DNA of 5,879 nt from Eubacterium sp. UBA4343. GTDB lineage: Bacteria; Bacillota; Clostridia; Lachnospirales; Lachnospiraceae. The stretch lies in the NCBI GenBank assembly GCA_002394235.1, contig DGTF01000073.1, forward strand, positions 2,775 to 8,653. The letters are read 5' to 3'. The position numbers and the translations under genes were made by a program. The notes under the pieces were generated by a model. It was not told the origin of the DNA. It saw only the letters and a list, made by a program, of their open reading frames with translations, and ran no database searches. Position 1 is the first letter of the stretch, and each line of letters opens with the position of its first letter. Shown here piece after piece: positions 1-5,820 of this stretch.

Positions 1-16
1 AGTTTTATCTCGCTAT

Positions 17-71
17 CGCGACGCTCGCCGCACACGAATACTTCGCATTCGGCTGCGGCTCACTGTTCGCG
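17..71. repeat. Large imperfect inverted repeat in the left-edge intergenic region
   Basis: The arms are nested. GCCGCA (27-32) pairs with TGCGGC (54-59). After a 2x2 mismatch, CGAAT (35-39) pairs with ATTCG (47-51) around a 7-base loop. Further out, CGCGA (17-21) pairs with TCGCG (67-71). No T-run follows on either side, so it is not a standard intrinsic terminator. The rest of 1-165 shows no supportable gene: frame 2 is open from the edge to a stop at 140-142 and frame 1 from 82 to a stop at 151, but both give short, arginine- or lysine-rich peptides without a start or ribosome-binding site. GC-rich compound hairpins like this are often dispersed intergenic repeats; that identity is inference. 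Confidence 0.55.
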
Positions 72-165
72 TAAATCATGAGAAACGAAAATTGACTGCG
101 AAATATCCCGGGTCAAGCGCAAGTTTCTGGGCGTACCCTTAAACGATGAGTAATGAAACCCGTCT

Positions 166-2997
166 TTGAACAGAATTGCTGAAGTTTGTGAATGGAATCC
201 GCGGCAGATGAAACAGAAAAGCAGGGAAAACAGCACAACCGAACAGAAAGAGAAAAATGTCCCGGAGAAAAAAGTTCTTCGGATTTCCGTGCGTAATCTC
301 GTGGAATTTCTTCTGCGAAGCGGAGACCTTCAGGGTGCGCGGGAGGGATTTGCTGACCGTGAGGCCATGCAGGAGGGAAGCAGGATTCACCGCAGACTGC
401 AGAAGCAGCGCCGAGCCGGTTATCAGGCGGAGGTCCCTCTGTCCTATGAGAAGGAGTACGAAAAATTCACACTCATCGTGGAGGGCCGCGCAGACGGTAT
501 TTATCACGGTTCCGGATGGGCAGATTTCTCAGGAGCTGAGTTCTGCGGCAGGGAAAGCGATACGACAGTTCAGGCATCCGGGGCAGTGCAAAATAGCAGT
601 CTTTCTGCTGCCGCAGCGCAGGACATTGCGGTCCAGGCCGAGGCTGAGCAGGGTGGCACTGTCCAGACGGCCGCTCCCCGACACAGGCGCAAGCCCAGAA
701 CTGGTGCCAAGGCGATCACCATCGTTGAAGAAATCAAGGGGATCTCGCAGGATCCCGCACATCTGAACCAGCCTGTGCCGGTACACCTGGCACAGGCAAA
801 ATGCTATGCCTTTCTGTATGCGCTTCATCATCCGGAATTATTTCCAGAGTCCCGCGATATCTCCGCCCAGCCTGTTCTCTACGTGTGCATGTCTTATGTC
901 CGGCTGGAAACGGAAAAGCTCCGGCAGTTTCTTTTTGCATACACCATCCAGGATCTTGCGGACTGGTTTCAGGATCTTCTCTCACGATATTACAGATGGG
1001 CAGATTTTCAGGTCTCATGGGAAAGGGAACGGAATGGTTCCATCCACGGTCTCGAATTTCCTTACACATACCGCCCTGGCCAGCGTGAGCTTGCTGTAGA
1101 TATCTACCGCACCATTCTCCGCAAGAAGGAACTCTTTGTTCAGGCCCCAACCGGGATCGGCAAAACCATTTCCTCGGTTTTTCCCGCAGTCCATGCGCTG
1201 GGAGAGCATCTCGCTGACAAAATCTTCTATCTGACAGCCAAGACCATCACCCGGACTGTCGCAGAAGATGCATTTTCGCGGCTGAAGGCCGGTGGTCTCC
1301 GCATCAAATCCCTGACGCTTACGGCGAAGGAAAAAATCTGTGTCCTTGACGAGCCGGACTGCAGACCCGAGATCTGTCCCCGCGCCAGAGGACACTTTGA
1401 CCGCGTCAATGACGCGATTTTTGAGATGCTGACCAGAGAAACGGAATACAGCCGCTCCGACATAGAGAAGCAGGCAGAAAAATGGTCGGTCTGTCCACAC
1501 GAATTTCAGCTGGATCTGGCGCTTTTTGCAGATGCTGTGATCTGTGACTACAACTACGTCTTTGATCCCAATGCCAGACTGAAACGCTTCTTTGGCGACG
1601 GAAGCCGGAGAGGCGAATATCTGTTTCTGATTGATGAAGCTCACAACCTGGTAGAACGCGGAAGAGAAATGTTCAGCGCCGGTCTTTTTCTGAGCGATTT
1701 CCGGGGAATGCGAAAGAAATTGAAGGATTTCGCGGATACCCTTCCCTCAATGCCCGCCGGGAAGGGCGTCTCCGAGGATCTCCCGTTAAAGCTGAGGCAG
1801 TCTGTCCGCAGCCTGTCCGCCTGTATCAGAACACTTCTCAAATATCAAAAATCCTGTGAAAATCTGGAAATTCTCTCCCTTCCGGGGGATTTTCTCAATC
1901 AGCTGATGAATCTGAGCGGAAGACTCGAGGACCTCCTGGAGGATCTTCGCGAAGACGGCCCAAGAAAGGATACTCTGGAATTTTATTTTCAGATATACTC
2001 CTTTCTCAATATCGCGGATCTGGCAGATGAAAATTATCTGATCTATGACGAGGTCACTGCCCCGAAGGATCTGCATCTTAAGCTCCTGTGCGTGAATCCG
2101 GCTTCAAACCTGCAGCGCTGCCTGGACAGAGGCCGCTCAGCCGTCTTTTTTTCTGCGACGATGATCCCGGTCAATTATTACCGCAATCTTCTGACCACAA
2201 GAGATGACACCTATGCCATATACATACCTTCTCCTTTTGACCGCCGAAAGCGCCTGATCCTCGCAGGGTCCGATGTCAGCAGCCGGTACCGGCGAAGAGG
2301 TCACGATGAGTATGTCCGCATCGCCTCCTACATCCGGATCATCACCGAAAAAAAGGCCGGCAATTATATGATCTTTTTCCCATCCTATCAAATGATGAAC
2401 GATGTCCGCGAGATCTATATGACAGCATTTGCGGACATCGGCGGCGAACCTGCTTCGACCGGTTGTGACAAAACGGACAAAACCAATTCCGGCGCAGATG
2501 GAAACGTTGCCTCCTGTGTCAGCCAGACCCCGCAGATGTCCGAACAGGAGCGCGAGGAATTTCTGAGAAAATTCACGGAACAGCGTAGCGGAACACTGCT
2601 CGGGTTCTGCGTTCTGGGCGGAATCTTCTCGGAAGGAATTGACCTCGCAGGAGAGCAGCTGATCGGGGTGATAATTGTCGGAACCGGGCTTCCTCAGATC
2701 GGAACAGAAAAAGAGCTGCTCCGGCAATATTATGACCGGAAGCATGACGGCACGCAGAAGGAAAACGGCTTTGATATTGCTTACCGGTATCCCGGAATGA
2801 ACAAGGTCCTCCAGGCTGCCGGGCGCGTGATCCGGACCACCCGCGACTGCGGAATCATCGCGCTTCTCGATGACCGGTTTCTGACGGAAGAGTACCGCAG
2901 GCTTTTCCCGCGCGAATGGAGCGATGTACAGAGAGTCACCCTCAGGACCGCGGGAGAAAAGGTCGAAACCTTCTGGCGCTCTCTGGATATGCGCTGA
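166..2997 (+). CDS. Nuclease-helicase fusion: PD-(D/E)XK (RecB/Cas4-like) domain plus Fe-S DinG/XPD-family superfamily 2 DNA helicase
   Basis: The 943-residue product is predicted to be a cytoplasmic ATP-dependent DNA helicase of the Rad3/XPD/DinG group, acting in DNA repair or in resolving replication obstacles. Conserved sequence starts near residue 39 (RISVRNLVEFLLRSGDL). A RecB-like nuclease core follows: H75 (RIHRRLQ), D110 (GRADG), E189-I-K191 and Q210-x3-Y214. Helicase motifs are Walker A APTGIGKT (327-334), four candidate cluster cysteines C392, C399, C404 and C443, DEAH (490-493), FFSATM (661-666), a motif V region (819-845) and QAAGRVIR (883-890). Alanine/glutamine/serine-rich sequence at about 113-183 and a polar stretch at about 757-790 look like insertions. 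The start is uncertain: TTG at 166 is the first possible, and ATG at 208 is an alternative; neither has a clear Shine-Dalgarno sequence, and conserved sequence begins after both. No clear promoter is visible upstream. The helicase call is firm, the nuclease fold likely, the biological role inferred. Confidence 0.93.
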   Translation: MNRIAEVCEWNPRQMKQKSRENSTTEQKEKNVPEKKVLRISVRNLVEFLLRSGDLQGAREGFADREAMQEGSRIHRRLQKQRRAGYQAEVPLSYEKEYEKFTLIVEGRADGIYHGSGWADFSGAEFCGRESDTTVQASGAVQNSSLSAAAAQDIAVQAEAEQGGTVQTAAPRHRRKPRTGAKAITIVEEIKGISQDPAHLNQPVPVHLAQAKCYAFLYALHHPELFPESRDISAQPVLYVCMSYVRLETEKLRQFLFAYTIQDLADWFQDLLSRYYRWADFQVSWERERNGSIHGLEFPYTYRPGQRELAVDIYRTILRKKELFVQAPTGIGKTISSVFPAVHALGEHLADKIFYLTAKTITRTVAEDAFSRLKAGGLRIKSLTLTAKEKICVLDEPDCRPEICPRARGHFDRVNDAIFEMLTRETEYSRSDIEKQAEKWSVCPHEFQLDLALFADAVICDYNYVFDPNARLKRFFGDGSRRGEYLFLIDEAHNLVERGREMFSAGLFLSDFRGMRKKLKDFADTLPSMPAGKGVSEDLPLKLRQSVRSLSACIRTLLKYQKSCENLEILSLPGDFLNQLMNLSGRLEDLLEDLREDGPRKDTLEFYFQIYSFLNIADLADENYLIYDEVTAPKDLHLKLLCVNPASNLQRCLDRGRSAVFFSATMIPVNYYRNLLTTRDDTYAIYIPSPFDRRKRLILAGSDVSSRYRRRGHDEYVRIASYIRIITEKKAGNYMIFFPSYQMMNDVREIYMTAFADIGGEPASTGCDKTDKTNSGADGNVASCVSQTPQMSEQEREEFLRKFTEQRSGTLLGFCVLGGIFSEGIDLAGEQLIGVIIVGTGLPQIGTEKELLRQYYDRKHDGTQKENGFDIAYRYPGMNKVLQAAGRVIRTTRDCGIIALLDDRFLTEEYRRLFPREWSDVQRVTLRTAGEKVETFWRSLDMR

Positions 2998-3010
2998 TCA
3001 TCTGCGTTTC

Positions 3011-3059
3011 TCCCGCGCAGGAAGAACCATGATCCCGGACTACTTTCCGCTGTGCGGGA
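3011..3059. repeat. 10-bp inverted repeat just after the helicase stop
   Basis: TCCCGCGCAG (3011-3020) pairs with CTGTGCGGGA (3050-3059) over ten positions with one G-U wobble, around a 29-base loop. It starts 14 bases after the stop codon at 2995-2997. No U-tract follows, so it is at best a weak or factor-dependent transcript end, or a structure protecting the mRNA 3' end. Confidence 0.45.
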
Positions 3060-3107
3060 ACAGCAGGGCACCGGGTCGAAGACATGCGCTTTCCTGACGG
3101 GTATATA

Positions 3108-3137
3108 TTGAAAAATCCGGAATGATTGTGTTATCAT
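3108..3137 (+). promoter_or_regulatory. Sigma-A type promoter for the SGNH-like gene
   Basis: The -35 box is TTGAAA (3108-3113) and the -10 box is TATCAT (3132-3137), separated by 18 bp. A TG at 3129-3130 gives an extended -10 (TGtTATCAT). Transcription would begin near 3144, leaving an untranslated leader of about 70 bases. This makes the downstream gene a transcription unit separate from the helicase gene. Confidence 0.65.
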
Positions 3138-3196
3138 AGGCTTGTTCTTCTGCGCCTTGAATTGCAGCGGAACCGATATCCGTTTCAGAATTTAAT

Positions 3197-3203
3197 AAGG
3201 GAG
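3197..3203 (+). promoter_or_regulatory. Ribosome-binding site that decides the SGNH-like gene start
   Basis: AAGGGAG (3197-3203) lies only 1 base before the in-frame GTG at 3205 but 10 bases before the in-frame TTG at 3214. The GTG is too close for normal initiation, so TTG at 3214 is preferred. The choice removes only three residues (MKK) and does not affect the membrane segment. Confidence 0.6.
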
Positions 3204-3213
3204 TGTGAAAAAA

Positions 3214-4152
3214 TTGGGTAAAAAGGGACGTTTCGTATTATTTGTAATCAGCCTTCTGCTCACAATCGGTGTAGCCGGTTACATCGGATTCCGGATCGTA
3301 CGGGTCCAGCAGGAGGCATCCACGTATCGCGCATCACAGGCAGATGCCTCGGCAGAAGCCGTGAAATCGGATTCCTCTGTGGCTCCGGCCGAATCGGTCA
3401 GAGAATCCTCCGTATCGTCATCCAGCACCGGATCTAGTGTCGTCGCGAAAGCAACCGCGACGCCGACACCGACGCCTGCGGCAAAGACCATGATCAGTAT
3501 CCGCGGAGATATTCTGGATGAAGACGGCTCCACAGATACCAGCTATCCGGATTATCTGTCACAGCTGCTTGAGAAGAACGGTTACACCAATTACACGGTA
3601 GAAAACAACACCTGGGACAACTCCGGAACCCTTTCACAGATGGCACTTGCCGGCGTAAGCGACAATGACATCAATACCTACATCACCGCGCATCAGAACA
3701 ACGCGAACGGAGCAGAACTGGACGCGACCGAATACATCGTGCGCGATGATCTCAGCCAGTATAAGAAGGATCGCGATGATCTTGACGCCATTCCGGTGAT
3801 CTGCATGGGCTATTACGGCGGATGGAACAATGATCCGAACGAGCTTGCCGAGCAGATTCAGAAAATCCTTGATACGTACACACAGAAAGACGACTACGTC
3901 GTTGTCGGCATGTATCCGTACAACGAAGTCGACACTGCCTCCTACGATCAGGCCATGACGGACGCTTTCGGCGATCATTACCTCGCGCTGACCTCAGACA
4001 TTCTCGATCAGCCGGCCTTTGATGACGCCGGTCACCAGGAGATCGCGCAGGCAATTTACGACAAGCTGAACAGTCTCGGCTACCTGAAGGCACAGACCTC
4101 CGCAGAAAGCGCTGACAGCAACGCGGTTACGTCTGCCTCCGAGGCACAGTAA
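3214..4152 (+). CDS. Membrane-anchored or secreted SGNH/GDSL-hydrolase-like protein lacking the canonical nucleophile serine
   Basis: Residue numbers count from the alternative GTG at 3205 (315 aa; 312 from the preferred TTG). A basic N-terminus is followed by one hydrophobic segment (about 9-29), acting as signal peptide or anchor. A Ser/Ala-rich linker ending in TATPTPTPAA (about 38-93) leads to an extracellular domain (about 95-295) and a Ser/Ala-rich tail. The domain follows SGNH order: GDI at 101-103 where GDS is expected, then SYPDYLSQLLEKNGY, an ENNTWDNSGTLSQMALAG block (133-150) recalling block II, GGWNND (205-210) recalling the GxND block, and D274-A-G-H277 followed by a final helix, matching block V DxxH. 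The Asp and His are therefore present while the block I serine is isoleucine. It may be a non-catalytic binding protein or a divergent esterase. It has its own promoter and ends 329 bases before the next operon's first possible start. Secretion is well supported; the fold is moderately sure; no substrate can be named. Confidence 0.8.
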   Translation: MGKKGRFVLFVISLLLTIGVAGYIGFRIVRVQQEASTYRASQADASAEAVKSDSSVAPAESVRESSVSSSSTGSSVVAKATATPTPTPAAKTMISIRGDILDEDGSTDTSYPDYLSQLLEKNGYTNYTVENNTWDNSGTLSQMALAGVSDNDINTYITAHQNNANGAELDATEYIVRDDLSQYKKDRDDLDAIPVICMGYYGGWNNDPNELAEQIQKILDTYTQKDDYVVVGMYPYNEVDTASYDQAMTDAFGDHYLALTSDILDQPAFDDAGHQEIAQAIYDKLNSLGYLKAQTSAESADSNAVTSASEAQ

Positions 4153-4160
4153 CAGATACC

Positions 4161-4237
4161 CATCGACTGTGTTACCGATGACAGCCGGTTTCAAAGGCCC
4201 GGCATTCATACATGCTGCATGGACAGGAAACCGTCAT
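4161..4237. other. Hairpins after the SGNH-like gene
   Basis: CATCG (4161-4165) pairs with CGATG (4176-4180) around 10 bases. A larger alternative pairs CGGTTTC (4186-4192) with GAAACCG (4227-4233), extended by ATGA (4178-4181) with TCAT (4234-4237) across a 4-base bulge; the two structures overlap and cannot form together. No T-run follows, so termination of the upstream transcript here is only possible, not shown. This accounts for the first third of the 329-base gap before infC; the remainder is promoter and leader. Confidence 0.35.
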
Positions 4238-4274
4238 GAAAATAAATAGCTTTGAAGAATTCTGCAAATAAATA

Positions 4275-4303
4275 TTGACAGCGCCTCATGATCATGGTAT
4301 GTT
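4275..4303 (+). promoter_or_regulatory. Sigma-A promoter of the infC-rpmI-rplT operon
   Basis: A perfect -35 TTGACA (4275-4280) and a -10 TATGTT (4298-4303) are 17 bp apart, with TG at 4295-4296 forming an extended -10. An A+T-rich stretch (about 4237-4274) lies just upstream and could serve as an UP element. Transcription would start near 4310, about 190 bases before the preferred infC start. A 10-bp perfect palindrome, CATGATCATG (4287-4296), fills much of the spacer. Confidence 0.85.
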
Positions 4304-4321
4304 AGTGAAGTTGAAAAGAAA

Positions 4322-4458
4322 GAAGAGCTTCCACTCTCACCTGATCACGGAGGCGTGTCTCAGGTTTATATCGTACGAGAAAGCAGGATTGTGAGCAATC
4401 CAATGTTTTTCTCAGCGTATAGAGTGGATAGCCGTCTGGTTATTCACTTTTTTCTTTT
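4322..4458 (+). ncRNA. Structured 5' leader (attenuator) of the IF3-L35-L20 operon, candidate L20-responsive leader
   Basis: TCCACTCT (4330-4337) pairs over eight bases with AGAGTGGA (4421-4428), closing two hairpins. Hairpin A: ACCTGA (4339-4344) with TCAGGT (4360-4365), capped by CACG (4346-4349) with CGTG (4354-4357) and a GAGG loop. Hairpin B: TAC (4374-4376) with GTA (4417-4419), GAGAAA (4377-4382) with TTTCTC (4408-4413), and GGATTG (4386-4391) with CAATCC (4396-4401) around a TGAG loop. The closing helix shares bases 4424-4428 with the terminator arm, so the two are mutually exclusive. In B. subtilis the same operon is controlled by L20-induced premature termination in its leader; that this RNA binds L20 is inferred from gene context. 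CTCAC (4336-4340) can also pair with GTGAG (4391-4395), and AGAG (4324-4327) with CTCT (4334-4337), as possible alternative states. Confidence 0.75.
4424..4458 (+). terminator. Intrinsic terminator (attenuator) upstream of infC
   Basis: GTGGATAGCC (4424-4433) pairs with GGTTATTCAC (4438-4447) at all ten positions, including G-U wobbles, with a GTCT tetraloop, followed by TTTTTTCTTTT (4448-4458). It lies inside the transcript, after the operon promoter and about 40 bases before infC, so it must be read through for expression. The 5' arm overlaps the long-range leader helix, as expected of a conditional terminator. Confidence 0.85.
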
Positions 4459-4484
4459 CCGGAGTTGAACGGTAGGATCTCATG

Positions 4485-4502
4485 AAGGAGGGTAAGGAAA
4501 TT
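4485..4502 (+). promoter_or_regulatory. Strong ribosome-binding site pointing to an AUU start for infC
   Basis: AAGGAGGG (4485-4492) is followed by 7 bases and then ATT (4500-4502), in frame with IF3. The upstream in-frame ATG (4482) lies before this Shine-Dalgarno sequence, and the downstream in-frame ATG (4515) is 22 bases past it, too far. AUU is the known autoregulatory start of E. coli infC, and the present spacing fits that well. Confidence 0.75.
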
Positions 4503-5012
4503 AATAACGAAGCGATGATCAACGAGCAGATCCGCGACCGCGAGGTTCGTCTGATCGGTGAAAACGGGGAGCAGTTAGGCATCATGTCCTCTAGAGAGGC
4601 TTTTCAGAAAGCTCAGGACGCAGGACTGGATCTGGTTAAGGTAGCCCCAATGGCAAAGCCGCCGGTATGTAAGATTGTAGATTACGGCAAATACCGTTAT
4701 GAGCAGGCACGCCGCGAGAAGGAAGCCCGCAAAAAACAGCATATTGTTGATATCAAGGAGATTCGTATGTCCCCGAATATCGACGCAAACGATCTGAACA
4801 CCAAGGTTGGTGCAGCCCGCAAGTTCCTTACAAAAGGCGACAAGGTAAAGGTCACCATCCGTTTCAGAGGCCGTGAGATGGCTCACATGAACGCAAGCAG
4901 ACCTGTTCTGGACAACTTTGCAAAACAGGTGGAGGATATTGCTGTTCTCGAGAAGCCGGCCAAGATCGAAGGCCGCAACATGAGCATCGTGCTGGGACAG
5001 AAAAGGAAATAA
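4500..5012 (+). CDS. infC: Translation initiation factor IF-3
   Basis: IF3 binds the 30S subunit, prevents premature 50S joining and checks the start codon and initiator tRNA. From ATT at 4500 the product is 170 residues, close to the usual 170-180; from the upstream ATG at 4482 it would be 176. The N-terminal domain begins at INEQIRDREVRLIGENGEQLG and runs through KPPVCKIVDYGKYRYEQ. A basic helical linker (ARREKEARKKQ) joins it to the C-terminal domain, which contains IKEIRMSPNI, the GDKVKVTIRFRGREMAH signature and a basic end. ATT is preferred because a full AAGGAGGG lies 7 bases upstream. IF3 discriminates against AUU starts, so excess IF3 would lower its own translation. It is the first gene of the infC-rpmI-rplT operon, with 21 bases between its stop and rpmI. 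Identity is certain; only the start is open. Confidence 0.97.
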   Translation: MNNEAMINEQIRDREVRLIGENGEQLGIMSSREAFQKAQDAGLDLVKVAPMAKPPVCKIVDYGKYRYEQARREKEARKKQHIVDIKEIRMSPNIDANDLNTKVGAARKFLTKGDKVKVTIRFRGREMAHMNASRPVLDNFAKQVEDIAVLEKPAKIEGRNMSIVLGQKRK

Positions 5013-5033
5013 CACACAAGGAGGATTTTAAAA

Positions 5034-5231
5034 ATGCCAAAGATGAAAACACGCCGTGCAGCGGCAAAACGTTTTGAAGTTACAGGAACCGGAAAGATTG
5101 TAAGACATAAGGCTTACAAGAGCCACATCCTGACCAAGAAGACCACAAAGAGAAAAAGAAATCTGAGAAAAGCAGCCGTTCTGGATGCGACAAACGTTCG
5201 TCAGATGAAGAGATGCCTGCCTTACATGTAA
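5034..5231 (+). CDS. rpmI: 50S ribosomal protein L35 (bL35)
   Basis: The product is a 65-residue, very basic large-subunit protein of typical family length. It opens with the characteristic [14 protein letters not shown] and continues [19 protein letters not shown] and TKRKRNLRK, the conserved rRNA-contacting core. An AAGGAGG (5018-5024) stands 9 bases before the ATG, so the start is secure. It follows infC by 21 bases in the same transcript and precedes rplT, the order conserved in most bacteria. The gap to rplT (142 bases) is long for this pair and contains hairpins. Confidence 0.98.
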   Translation: MPKMKTRRAAAKRFEVTGTGKIVRHKAYKSHILTKKTTKRKRNLRKAAVLDATNVRQMKRCLPYM

Positions 5232-5252
5232 TGGGGTTTCCATCGCAGAAAT

Positions 5253-5334
5253 TTTCCGAGATCTAAAGTTTCGGAGGGCAGACGAGAGGCAGACAGTGCA
5301 TTCTGCCGATATACGACAGATTTCATCGAATCTG
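5253..5334 (+). other. Run of three hairpins in the rpmI-rplT spacer
   Basis: Within the 142-base gap, TCCGA (5255-5259) pairs with TCGGA (5271-5275), extendable by two T-G wobbles. GGCAGA (5288-5293) pairs with TCTGCC (5302-5307) around 8 bases. CAGATT (5317-5322) pairs with AATCTG (5329-5334) around 6 bases. None is followed by an uninterrupted T-run, so they are not clear terminators. They sit just before the rplT ribosome-binding site and could be RNA-processing or L20-responsive translational elements; that role is inference. No coding sequence is seen here. Confidence 0.5.
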
Positions 5335-5373
5335 ATTCATTTTGGTTCATTTGGTTAAGGAGGATAATCGAAA

Positions 5374-5727
5374 ATGGCAAGAATTAAAGGCGGTTTAAAC
5401 GCTAAGAAAAAACATAACAGAGTATTAAAGCTGGCTAAGGGCTACAGAGGAGCCAGAAGCAAACAGTATCGTGTCGCAAAGCAGTCCGTTATGCGCGCAC
5501 TGACCTCTTCCTATGCGGGACGCAAGCAGAGAAAGCGTCAGTTCCGTCAGCTGTGGATCGCGCGTATCAATGCCGCAGCAAGACTGAACGGACTTTCCTA
5601 CAGCAAGTTCATGTACGGACTGAAGAAATCAGGCGTAGATCTGAACCGCAAGGTACTGGCTGACATGGCGGTTACCGATAAGGAAGGCTTCACCAAGCTC
5701 GCCGAGCTTGCAAAGAGCGCTCAGTAA
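5374..5727 (+). CDS. rplT: 50S ribosomal protein L20 (bL20), likely operon autoregulator
   Basis: This 117-residue protein has the standard L20 length. The basic N-terminal extension ([31 protein letters not shown] and onward, about 1-58) threads into 23S rRNA early in 50S assembly. The globular C-terminal part (about 59-117) contains the family signature region [37 protein letters not shown] (5357-5363) lies 10 bases before the ATG. In B. subtilis L20 represses this operon by transcription attenuation in the infC leader, and in E. coli by blocking rpmI translation; the leader at about 4322-4458 is the likely target here. As last gene of the cluster it closes the feedback loop. No truncation or unusual residue was noticed. 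Confidence 0.98.
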   Translation: MARIKGGLNAKKKHNRVLKLAKGYRGARSKQYRVAKQSVMRALTSSYAGRKQRKRQFRQLWIARINAAARLNGLSYSKFMYGLKKSGVDLNRKVLADMAVTDKEGFTKLAELAKSAQ

Positions 5728-5735
5728 ACCATCAT

Positions 5736-5751
5736 GCCCCGCAGACGGGGC
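5736..5751 (+). terminator. GC-rich stem-loop after rplT, terminator-like but without a U-tract
   Basis: GCCCCG (5736-5741) pairs perfectly with CGGGGC (5746-5751) around a CAGA tetraloop, 8 bases after the rplT stop. The following bases are GTTACAATATG, with no T-run, so efficient intrinsic termination is doubtful. It may be a processing barrier protecting the operon mRNA 3' end, or a leaky stop. Confidence 0.45.
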
Positions 5752-5756
5752 GTTAC

Positions 5757-5776
5757 AATATGTATGAATATGTATG
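5757..5776. repeat. Two tandem copies of a 10-bp unit
   Basis: AATATGTATG occurs twice in direct succession (5757-5766 and 5767-5776), followed by AA as if beginning a third copy. It lies just after the rplT stem-loop. No function can be assigned. Confidence 0.7.
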
Positions 5777-5820
5777 AAGACAGCTGCCAGAGTTGCTTTT
5801 CAGCTTTCGCAGCCGTCACA

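Noticed and set aside
92..97. TTGACT as a -35 box for the helicase gene
   Set aside because: No acceptable -10 sequence is found 16-19 bp downstream (the region reads TCAAGCGC). The hexamer is also part of a TTGAC/GTCAA inverted pair (92-96/112-116).
2..142. Frame-2 open stretch from the left edge as the 3' end of an upstream gene
   Set aside because: Its translation is arginine-rich and follows the inverted repeat; nothing resembles a protein family end. A real gene end cannot be ruled out without upstream sequence.
1015..1644. Long open frame on the minus strand opposite the helicase gene
   Set aside because: It lies wholly within the helicase gene, has no ribosome-binding site or recognisable domain, and arises from the codon use of the real gene. 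The same applies to other open frames inside 166-2997.
3502..3510. RGD tripeptide (residues 100-102) as an integrin-type cell-binding motif
   Set aside because: It coincides with the position of the SGNH block I GD-x motif, and a tripeptide alone has no evidential weight.
3634..3978. Minus-strand open frames opposite the SGNH-like gene
   Set aside because: They are antisense to a well-supported coding sequence with promoter, ribosome-binding site and signal segment, and show no protein family features.
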